Both the position numbers and the translations under genes were made by a program. This document shows, piece by piece, positions 1 to 5,358 of a DNA stretch of 5,896 bases (positions are counted from its first letter, which is position 1; every line of letters starts with the position of its first letter). The notes beneath the pieces are model-generated. The model was not told where the DNA came from and did no database searches. It saw nothing but the letters and a program-made list of their open reading frames with translations. The stretch comes from Thermodesulfobacteriota bacterium (GTDB taxonomy: Bacteria > Desulfobacterota > S145-22): positions 1 to 5,896 of the forward strand of contig JANTFN010000119.1 of the NCBI GenBank assembly GCA_024763435.1. Direction: 5' to 3'.

Positions 1-60
1 TTATTAATAAAAACAAATAGATATACTTATTAATATTGAAAGTTAAAGAAGGAATTTTGT
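1..60. other. AT-rich intergenic edge
   Basis: The first 60 bases are strongly AT-rich compared with the GC-rich genes that follow. The 9-mer TTATTAATA occurs twice in direct orientation, at 1-9 and 27-35. No convincing gene start, RNA gene or promoter pair could be assigned. It lies beyond the end of the leftward methyltransferase gene, so it is most likely a spacer, or the promoter region of a gene outside the window. Confidence 0.4.
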
Positions 61-108
61 AGAGAAATGGCGCAGAAATCCTGTTTTTCAGCCATGATTT
101 TTCGGAGA

Positions 109-144
109 CGCCTGTAAAAAAACGCGGAAGTTTTTTTACAGGCG
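109..144. repeat. Perfect 15-bp inverted repeat (possible terminator)
   Basis: The arms at 109-123 and 130-144 are exact reverse complements, separated by a 6-base loop (124-129). Each arm has a GC-containing base (CGCCTGT or ACAGGCG) and a run of seven A or T towards the loop. The right arm contains the TAA stop (136-138, read on the minus strand) and the last sense codon of the leftward methyltransferase gene. The position suits a transcription end or 3'-end stabilising hairpin for that operon. However, the T-run is inside the stem and not after it, so it is not a textbook Rho-independent terminator. A protein-binding palindrome is an alternative. Confidence 0.6.
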
Positions 145-1236
145 GCAGCTTGTCCGCTGCGGCCGATGTTTTAACCCGGATAAGGGTGGCAGTGACGCCA
201 GCCCCTTGTGCTGGATGAGAACCTTGAAGATTTCTCCCATGCCGCCGGGAAGCAGGAGGGACTTGGCATTCAGGCGGGCTTTGATTTCCCCCGGGGACGT
301 TTTGCCGGACAGAATTTCCAGGATGCCGAGGCTCATGAGAAAATGGGCCTGATCGGTAAAACCGGCGACGGTAAGCCCGGCCCCTTCTCCCCATGCCGCG
401 AGGGCGGAAAAGTTGACATGGGCGGTCAGGTCGCGTTGACCCACGCGGGTGTAAAGATCTTCTGCCGCACGATGGCCTTCGTAAGCCATCAGGGTGCCGT
501 GCCGGCGGTAGTCCTGATACAGTTCGTGAGAAGGGTAGCCGTAGTCAATGGTAATGAGGTAGCCGCTTTCCAGCCTGGACGCGATTGTTTCCAGCCAAGA
601 CAGGGCTTCCAGATTGACCTCCGCCCGAAACCCGATCGGCAGGTGAACTGCCAGGTTGTCAAAATAGTCCGCAAGTGCCGGGGTTGACGGGGCATTCAGG
701 ACCTCTGTGAATCCTTCCGCCCACCCGATATAAACCTCTTTCAGCCCGTTTTCGGTCATTTCCACAACGTGGACGGGAAAGGCATCCACCAGTTCGTTGG
801 AAAAGATGACACCCTTTACCGATGGCAGGGAGGGCAGGGAATCGTGCCAGGTAACGTCAAAACCGGCGAGTGTTTCTTGCTGGAGGGGTGTTAAGGCCCG
901 GCTTTTCTCAACAATGATATAATTCGCCCGCGTATTTATTAAAGAAAGTTCCGTTAAAATATCCCGTGCCAGCGTCCCGTTTCCCGCGCCCATTTCTACA
1001 ATCGTTTCCGCGTCCAGTTCATCCAGCATCTCCGCGATCTGCCGTGCCAGCATTTTTCCAAAGAGAGGCCCGAGAGAACTCGATGTGTAATAGTCGCCCT
1101 TTTCTCCAATTTGATCGGTCCGAGAGGCGTAATACCCAACCTCGGGGTAGTAGAGGGCGATTTCCATAAAATCACGGAAAGTCACGGGGCCTTCCGCTTT
1201 TATAAGTCTTTTCAGGAGGGTTTCGGCTGGCGTCAT
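136..1236 (-). CDS. MidA/NDUFAF7-family SAM-dependent methyltransferase
   Basis: The predicted 366-residue protein belongs to the NDUFAF7/MidA family (COG1565), whose mitochondrial members dimethylate an arginine on the 49-kDa subunit of respiratory complex I; the bacterial target is not established. Visible landmarks in order: an N-terminal segment FRDFMEIALYYPEVGYY (20-36), GDYYTSSSLGPLFG (47-60), the SAM-binding glycine loop EMGAGNG (81-87) with a following acidic residue E110, the family signature NELVDAFPVH (148-157), DYGY (231-234), GQRDLTAHVNFSAL (266-279) and the closing GMGEIFKVL (332-340). A tail of about 26 residues follows. The frame is open further upstream, but the ATG at 1234-1236 is chosen because homology begins there. 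It lies 7 nt after the stop of the DDAH gene, and GAGG about 12 nt upstream could serve as a weak ribosome site. Translational coupling with DDAH is likely. The family call is secure; the substrate is inferred. Confidence 0.92.
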   Translation of the reverse strand: MTPAETLLKRLIKAEGPVTFRDFMEIALYYPEVGYYASRTDQIGEKGDYYTSSSLGPLFGKMLARQIAEMLDELDAETIVEMGAGNGTLARDILTELSLINTRANYIIVEKSRALTPLQQETLAGFDVTWHDSLPSLPSVKGVIFSNELVDAFPVHVVEMTENGLKEVYIGWAEGFTEVLNAPSTPALADYFDNLAVHLPIGFRAEVNLEALSWLETIASRLESGYLITIDYGYPSHELYQDYRRHGTLMAYEGHRAAEDLYTRVGQRDLTAHVNFSALAAWGEGAGLTVAGFTDQAHFLMSLGILEILSGKTSPGEIKARLNAKSLLLPGGMGEIFKVLIQHKGLASLPPLSGLKHRPQRTSCRL

Positions 1237-1243
1237 TTTTCGT

Positions 1244-2005
1244 TCACGCCTCAAAGAGAACGGACATACAGGTAAACCCCGCCTGCGCCTTGCGGATTTC
1301 GGAGGCATCAAGGGGGATTGTGTTAAATCCCCTGCTTTCAAACACCTTACTGGTTTCGGGACAGTCTGAGGGCAGAAGAACGTTTTTGCCAAGCGGTAAA
1401 AAGCTCAGCAGGGGGGCTTCCGCATCCTTGATGGAGACCACATCATAGGCCGAAAAGGTGGAAATATCGAATCCCCCGCCGGAAACAACCACGATTCCCT
1501 TTCCCAGATAGTTTACCACTGACTTGAGGTGGAGCCCATCCCCCAGGGTAACAGGGATGACATCGCGGTCCGTGCCCGCCCATCTAATCAGGGCTTTGAT
1601 TCCTTTATCATTTGTACGGGTGGAGCGTCCGACGAAAATTTTGTTTTCAATTTGCAGAACATCGCCGCCATCAAGGGTCGCTGGGGGGTCCATCCTGTTA
1701 ATTTTGAGAAAGTGCCGCAAGGCCTCTCCGGTTGCCGTCACTTCTCCCCGGCGGGAGGCAGCCCCTGGATAGGTAATCAGCGCCCTGTCTTTCACGACCA
1801 CGGCCGTGTCTTCCACGAAGGGACAGTCCGGGTATTGAGTATCTGGTGGCAAGGCAATCACTGTGTATCCGAGGTTGGCCAGGGCCTCCCGGTAGGCCCG
1901 GTGCTGCGCGCGGGCGCGATTTATATCAATGGGCTGCTGGTTTGTTGAAGGCTTGATACAGCGATCAAAGCTATCCGGAATGCCGCGGGTAAGTGCATAG
2001 TTCAT
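1244..2005 (-). CDS. ddaH: N(G),N(G)-dimethylarginine dimethylaminohydrolase (DDAH)
   Basis: The 253-residue protein is a full-length member of the DDAH/amidinotransferase superfamily, which hydrolyses asymmetric dimethylarginine or monomethylarginine to citrulline plus dimethylamine or methylamine, normally in the cytosol. Visible motifs: PDCPFVEDTAVV (59-70, substrate-binding acidic residues), PGAASRRGEV (80-89), TLDGGDVL (110-117), the catalytic histidine H159 in LHLKS (158-162) and the catalytic cysteine C246 in GFTCMSVLF (243-251). The spacing of 87 residues between histidine and cysteine equals that of the Pseudomonas aeruginosa enzyme (H162, C249), and the motifs resemble animal DDAH closely. 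The ATG at 2003-2005 has an AAAGGAAA ribosome site (plus-strand 2013-2020). It is the first gene of a leftward pair with the MidA-type methyltransferase, and diverges from pxpA. Other guanidine-modifying hydrolases such as arginine deiminase are less likely because of length and the HLKS/TLDGGDVL motifs. Confidence 0.93.
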   Translation of the reverse strand: MNYALTRGIPDSFDRCIKPSTNQQPIDINRARAQHRAYREALANLGYTVIALPPDTQYPDCPFVEDTAVVVKDRALITYPGAASRRGEVTATGEALRHFLKINRMDPPATLDGGDVLQIENKIFVGRSTRTNDKGIKALIRWAGTDRDVIPVTLGDGLHLKSVVNYLGKGIVVVSGGGFDISTFSAYDVVSIKDAEAPLLSFLPLGKNVLLPSDCPETSKVFESRGFNTIPLDASEIRKAQAGFTCMSVLFEA

Positions 2006-2036
2006 GATAGTGTTTCCTTTCAGGTTTTATCCCTCT

Positions 2037-2065
2037 TTTATACGCAATTCCTTTAAAAAGAAAAA
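2037..2065 (-). promoter_or_regulatory. Candidate promoter for the DDAH-methyltransferase pair
   Basis: Read on the minus strand there is a TATAAA -10 box (plus-strand 2037-2042) preceded, after 17 nt, by TTTTTC (2060-2065) as a poor -35 box. It lies about 30 nt before the DDAH start codon. The -10 box is good and the -35 weak, so this is tentative. Confidence 0.3.
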
Positions 2066-2156
2066 GGGGGGCAGGGCTTTTTGCGTGTGGATATGTGTAA
2101 GGCGAGGACTATCTGTGCCGAATTGTTCCCTCGCGAAGCTGTTAAAAAGAAATGGC

Positions 2157-2186
2157 TTGAAAACTTCCCAATAAACAGGATATAAC
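2157..2186 (+). promoter_or_regulatory. Candidate sigma70-type promoter for pxpABC
   Basis: TTGAAA (2157-2162) and TATAAC (2181-2186) are separated by 18 nt and match the -35 and -10 consensus at five of six positions each. Transcription would start near 2193, giving a short leader of about 20 nt before pxpA that includes its ribosome site. No operator palindrome was evident nearby. Confidence 0.5.
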
Positions 2187-2201
2187 GATATTAAGCCGTA
2201 T

Positions 2202-2207
2202 AGGAGG
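2202..2207 (+). promoter_or_regulatory. Strong ribosome binding site of pxpA
   Basis: AGGAGG lies 5 nt before the ATG at 2213-2215 and fixes the start of pxpA. It is a full match to the anti-Shine-Dalgarno core. Confidence 0.85.
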
Positions 2208-2212
2208 ATGCT

Positions 2213-2986
2213 ATGAAAATCGATTTGAACTGCGATATGGGGGAAAGTTTCGGGGCTTTCCGTATCGGGATGGACGAGGCGGTGATGCCGCACATCACCT
2301 CCGCCAATATCGCCTGCGGATTCCACGCCGGTGATCCAGTCGTTATGGAAAAGACCGTGGCCAATGCCAAAAAGAATCGAATTGCCATCGGGGCGCACCC
2401 GGGTTATCCTGATCTGATGGGGTTTGGGCGGCGGAACATGGTTTGTGCCCCGGAAGAGGTTACCGCGTATGTCACGTATCAAATTGGGGCGCTCAAGGCG
2501 TTTGCCGCCGCACAGGGTCTGCCTGTTCAGCATGTGAAGCCTCATGGCGCCCTGTATAATGCCGCCCAGATGGACGCGCCTTTAATGGAGGCCATCTGCC
2601 GCGCGGTTGCGTCCGTTGACGCATCGCTTATCTTTGTCGGCCTTGCCGGAAAATGGGCGGAACGAAATCAGGCAATTGCCGAAGCCTTCGGGCTTCATAT
2701 GGCCTTCGAGGCCTTCCCGGACCGGGCTTACACGCCGGAAGGTGTCCTCCAGTCGCGGAAAGAGGCGGGGTCTGTTATCAAAGATCCGGAGACAGTCGCG
2801 CAGCGCGCCCTCAGGATGGCACGGGAGGGAAAGGTTGTGGCAACGGATGGATCGGAACTTTCTATTTCACCCGATACCCTTTGCGTCCACGGAGATACCC
2901 CCGGTGCCGTCACGCTTGTAAGTCAGATTCATCAAACCCTGTCGGAGAATGGTGTTGAAGTTGTCCCGATGGGGGCCTTTCTTTAA
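2213..2986 (+). CDS. pxpA: 5-oxoprolinase subunit PxpA (LamB/YcsF family)
   Basis: PxpA is one of three subunits of the prokaryotic ATP-dependent 5-oxoprolinase, which opens 5-oxoproline (pyroglutamate, a spontaneous damage product of glutamine and glutamate) to L-glutamate in the cytoplasm. The 257-residue protein is full length for the family (the E. coli protein is about 244). It shows the signature blocks IDLNCDMGESFG (3-14), ACGFHAGDP (34-42), GAHPGYPD (60-67), HVKPHGALYN (107-116), EAFPDRAYTPEG (166-177) and CVHGDTPGAV (224-233); the conserved Asp and His residues in these blocks are thought to form the active site. The start is set by the AGGAGG site 5 nt upstream. It is the first gene of pxpABC, with only 6 nt between its TAA and the pxpB ATG. 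Nothing appears truncated or degraded. The older name LamB/YcsF does not refer to maltoporin. Confidence 0.97.
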   Translation: MKIDLNCDMGESFGAFRIGMDEAVMPHITSANIACGFHAGDPVVMEKTVANAKKNRIAIGAHPGYPDLMGFGRRNMVCAPEEVTAYVTYQIGALKAFAAAQGLPVQHVKPHGALYNAAQMDAPLMEAICRAVASVDASLIFVGLAGKWAERNQAIAEAFGLHMAFEAFPDRAYTPEGVLQSRKEAGSVIKDPETVAQRALRMAREGKVVATDGSELSISPDTLCVHGDTPGAVTLVSQIHQTLSENGVEVVPMGAFL

Positions 2987-2992
2987 ACGCCC

Positions 2993-3709
2993 ATGGTCAA
3001 TCGGGACGCTTTGCCTTCCATGCAATATCCTCTTTTTCAGCCCCTTGGCGACAGAGGCCTCCTGGTTACCCTGGCGCCGGCAATTGACGAGGAGGGTTTT
3101 CAGAAGGTGCGGAAGGCCCGGCAGGTCCTCACGCATCCTGCCGTCGAGGGAATTATTGAGATTATTCCGGGATATGTAACCGTTTTTATTTTATATGATC
3201 CCATGATCCTTGCCTTTCAGCAGCTTGCAGCCATGGTTGAGAAACGCCTCGTTGACATGCAAACCGTTACCCTGCCGTCTCCCCGGAAGGTTGTTATCCC
3301 TGTGGCCTACGGAGGGGATTTTGGCCCCGATCTTCCCTTTGTGGCCGCTCATAATCACCTGAGCCCTGAAGACGTGGTGGCTATTCATTCAAACGGCCGC
3401 TATCCTGTCTATATGCTGGGATTTACCCCGGGGTTTCCCTACCTTGGCGGACTGTCAGAAAAGATTCAGGCCCCGCGTCTCGAAACCCCCCGAACCCATG
3501 TCCCGGCGGGTGCTGTGGGAATCGCCAATAACCAGACAGGAATCTATCCCGTGGCCAGCCCGGGCGGATGGCGGTTGATCGGCCGGACCCCCCTTAAGTT
3601 GTTTAATCCCGGAGCCGCTGCCCCCTTTCTCATTCAGCCCGGCGATCTGATAACCTTCAGGGCTATTTCGCCGTCCGAATATGACCACATCAGGGAGACA
3701 GCGCCATGA
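2993..3709 (+). CDS. pxpB: 5-oxoprolinase subunit PxpB (KipI family)
   Basis: PxpB works with PxpC and PxpA in the ATP-dependent cleavage of 5-oxoproline to glutamate; PxpB and PxpC form the carboxylase-like (allophanate-hydrolase-related) part. The 238-residue protein carries the family blocks PLGDRGLLV (17-25), IPVAYGGDFGPDL (102-114), YMLGFTPGFPYLGGL (140-154), PRTHVPAGAVGIANN (166-180) and SPGGWRLIGRTP (189-200). The ATG at 2993 lies 6 nt after the pxpA stop and has no clear Shine-Dalgarno; a second in-frame ATG at 3020 (residue 10) precedes the conserved N-terminus equally well, so the true start could be either. The stop codon overlaps the pxpC start in an ATGA arrangement, which indicates translational coupling. 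In Bacillus, KipI was first described as an inhibitor of the sporulation kinase KinA, but the pxpA-B-C context here supports oxoprolinase. Confidence 0.95.
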   Translation: MVNRDALPSMQYPLFQPLGDRGLLVTLAPAIDEEGFQKVRKARQVLTHPAVEGIIEIIPGYVTVFILYDPMILAFQQLAAMVEKRLVDMQTVTLPSPRKVVIPVAYGGDFGPDLPFVAAHNHLSPEDVVAIHSNGRYPVYMLGFTPGFPYLGGLSEKIQAPRLETPRTHVPAGAVGIANNQTGIYPVASPGGWRLIGRTPLKLFNPGAAAPFLIQPGDLITFRAISPSEYDHIRETAP

Positions 3710-4650
3710 CCGCCGTCTTCAAGGTCCTTTTCCCGGGCGCCTTTACAACCATTCAGGATGAAGGCCGGTTTGGATATCAGGCGTTCGGTGTTCCTGCCAG
3801 CGGCAGCCTGGATTTCTACGCATACAGGGTTGCCAATTTCCTTGTGGGGAATTCCGGGGACGCGGCAACATTGGAAATTACAGTCCTGGGGCCGAAGCTG
3901 GAGGTCACGGCACCGGGTTGTATTGCCCTGGCGGGCGGGAATCTCCAACCCTTTTTGAACCAGTTGCCCATGCCGCAATGGGCCCCGGTTGAGGTGAAAA
4001 AGGGAGATGTTATCTTGTTTAAAGGGGTTAAGACCGGGTGCCGGGCTTATCTCTCGGTTGAGGGTGGATTTGATGTGCCGGAGGTAATGGGAAGTCGAAG
4101 TACCTATCCGAAGGGGGGTATCGGGGGAATCAGCGGAAGGCCGATAAAGGCCGGAGATGTTCTGCGAAAGAGAAAAGGCAATAATCCCTGCGGAAAGGCT
4201 CTTCCAGAGAACCTGATTCCATCGTATCCCCGTGAAATAACCTGCCACGTTATTCCGGGCCCCCAGGTAGACTTTTTTGAAAATATTGGGGATTTTTACA
4301 ACACCCCTTACGAGGTTACGTCGAAGGCGGACCGGATGGGATATCGCCTGAAAGGGCCTTGCCTTGTCTTCAAAAAAGAGGTCCCTGCGAGCATTATCTC
4401 CGAGGCGATTGTCCCCGGTGCGATTCAGGTCCCCGCCGATGGCCAACCCATTGTCCTGATGGTCGAGCAAACCGTGGGGGGGTACGCGAAGGCAGGCGTT
4501 ATCACGACGCCGGACCGCTGGCGGCTCGCGCAACTCCGCCCCGGTGATAAGGTTTTATTTGAACCCGTCGGTGTTTTGGAAGCGCAGAAACAGCTTCGTG
4601 ATATCCTCACGGACCTTGAGAAATTAAAGACGTTGTTGATGCGGGCGTGA
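3706..4650 (+). CDS. pxpC: 5-oxoprolinase subunit PxpC (KipA, biotin-dependent carboxylase-like domain)
   Basis: PxpC is the third 5-oxoprolinase subunit, related to the second domain of the urea carboxylase/allophanate hydrolase carboxyltransferase region. The 314-residue protein is full length (E. coli about 310). Recognisable blocks: GAFTTIQDEGRFGYQAFGVP (11-30) followed by SGSLD, TLEITVLGP (55-63), CRAYLSVEGGFDVPEVMGSR (112-131) followed by STY, SKADRMGYRLKG (206-217), SEAIVPGAIQVPADGQP (232-248) and VEQTVGGYAKAG (253-264). Its ATG (3706-3708) overlaps the pxpB TGA (3707-3709), and AGGGAG at 3692-3697 lies 8 nt upstream as ribosome site. It closes the pxp set; 72 nt then separate it from the CGGC-domain gene, without an evident terminator. 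A 10-bp palindrome AAACCGGTTT (4652-4661) directly follows the stop, of unknown meaning. Confidence 0.96.
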   Translation: MTAVFKVLFPGAFTTIQDEGRFGYQAFGVPASGSLDFYAYRVANFLVGNSGDAATLEITVLGPKLEVTAPGCIALAGGNLQPFLNQLPMPQWAPVEVKKGDVILFKGVKTGCRAYLSVEGGFDVPEVMGSRSTYPKGGIGGISGRPIKAGDVLRKRKGNNPCGKALPENLIPSYPREITCHVIPGPQVDFFENIGDFYNTPYEVTSKADRMGYRLKGPCLVFKKEVPASIISEAIVPGAIQVPADGQPIVLMVEQTVGGYAKAGVITTPDRWRLAQLRPGDKVLFEPVGVLEAQKQLRDILTDLEKLKTLLMRA

Positions 4651-4709
4651 TAAACCGGTTTTCTGTCAGGAATGGCAGGGCCGTCATTTTAATTGAATAG
4701 CGGAATTTC

Positions 4710-4716
4710 AGGAGGT
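4710..4716 (+). promoter_or_regulatory. Strong ribosome binding site deciding the CGGC-protein start
   Basis: AGGAGGT lies 6 nt before the ATG at 4723. It decides against the upstream in-frame TTG at 4693, which has no comparable site and would add ten residues outside the conserved domain. Confidence 0.85.
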
Positions 4717-4722
4717 AACAAG

Positions 4723-5169
4723 ATGGGAAAAACAATCAAGATCGGCATTATTATTTGTGACCGCTATCGCAGGTGCGCGGGCGGGAAATGTTTCAGGGCA
4801 TTGCGGGAAAGGGAAGGGGCCTTTCGCAGGTATGAAGGCATGGCGGTAGAGGTCGTGGGATATACCACCTGTGACGGGTGTCCGGGCGGCAATGTGGAAT
4901 ATGCCGTGGAGGAGATGAAGGGAAACGGCGCGGAAAAAATACATCTTGCCACGGGCTTGATTGTCGGGTACCCGCCATGCCCTTACATTAGAAATTTTAG
5001 CGATTACATTACGGAAAAATACAGCCTTGAGGTGATTTATGGGACGCATCCCATCCCCCAGAAATACTTTTATATGCACGGCCAGCTCGGGACCTGGGAC
5101 GACGCTAATTGGCAGGAAATTATTCATCCAACACTTTCAGATGAGAAAACCCGTCTCGCCTATGACTGA
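4723..5169 (+). CDS. CGGC-domain cysteine-rich protein (putative metal-binding)
   Basis: The 148-residue cytoplasmic protein matches the CGGC family (Pfam PF08821 as I recall), small proteins found in anaerobic bacteria and archaea and suspected to bind a metal through conserved Cys and His; no enzymatic function is established. Seen here: a beta-strand-like start IKIGIIICDRYRRCAGGKC with C12, C18 and C23, the pattern FRALREREGAFRRYE (24-38), the central motif TTCDGCPGGN (48-57, with C50 and C53), AEKIHLATG (70-78), PPCPYI (84-89) with C86, and the closing YGTHPIP (106-112). The namesake CGGC reads CDGC here, and the Cys commonly seen soon after the IHL segment is absent. There is no signal peptide or membrane segment. 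The start is fixed by the AGGAGGT site. It lies in the same direction as pxpABC and the downstream fwdB homologue and may be co-transcribed with either. The family call is firm; the role is unknown. Confidence 0.85.
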   Translation: MGKTIKIGIIICDRYRRCAGGKCFRALREREGAFRRYEGMAVEVVGYTTCDGCPGGNVEYAVEEMKGNGAEKIHLATGLIVGYPPCPYIRNFSDYITEKYSLEVIYGTHPIPQKYFYMHGQLGTWDDANWQEIIHPTLSDEKTRLAYD

Positions 5170-5358
5170 ACCGGTAGGGTAGCAGTCGGCTGAAACCCGG
5201 CGGATATCTGGCTTGATGACGCCCCTTAGACGCATCCCGATTTTTTCTTGACTTTCGAGTGTGGATTGGGTAGGGAATGAACGCTTAAAAAGGGCCCGGA
5301 TGCCATGGGAAAATCAGAAAGATAAAAATACTGAACGGTTTTAACATGATGGGGAAAA
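5170..5358 (+). other. Intergenic region before the fwdB homologue
   Basis: These 189 bases hold no gene I can support. A T6 run (5241-5246) follows a weakly self-complementary stretch (about 5202-5240) and could be a poor terminator for the upstream gene. TTGACT at 5248-5253 resembles a -35 box, but the hexamer 17 nt downstream (TAGGGA, 5271-5276) is a poor -10, so promoter assignment remains doubtful. The gap size still suggests that the fwdB homologue starts a new transcription unit. Confidence 0.35.

Noticed and set aside
67..117. A 16-codon frame starting at ATG 67 with purine-rich sequence upstream
   Set aside because: It is too short to support, has no good spacing to a Shine-Dalgarno and runs into the inverted repeat.
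208..687. A 159-codon plus-strand open frame opposite the methyltransferase gene
   Set aside because: It is fully antisense to conserved MidA motifs and its translation resembles no protein family I know.
1236..1392. A longer methyltransferase start about 52 codons upstream
   Set aside because: The extension lies inside the DDAH coding sequence, is unlike the family and is compositionally a frame shadow; the ATG at 1234-1236 fits the family N-terminus.
2042..2086. Inverted hexamers ACGCAA (2042-2047) and TTGCGT (2081-2086) with an inner AAAAAG/CTTTTT pair
   Set aside because: The arms are short and far apart or purely AT, and do not form a convincing terminator, riboswitch or operator.
3634..4533. 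A 299-codon open frame antisense to pxpC and the end of pxpB
   Set aside because: It lies opposite strongly conserved family motifs of PxpB and PxpC, shows no recognisable domain and has no ribosome site; it is a by-product of codon use on the opposite strand.
5204..5222. Possible sigma54 (-24/-12) promoter at TGGCTTGATGACGC
   Set aside because: The GG to GC spacing is 9 and not 10 nt, and the TTGCA part is absent.
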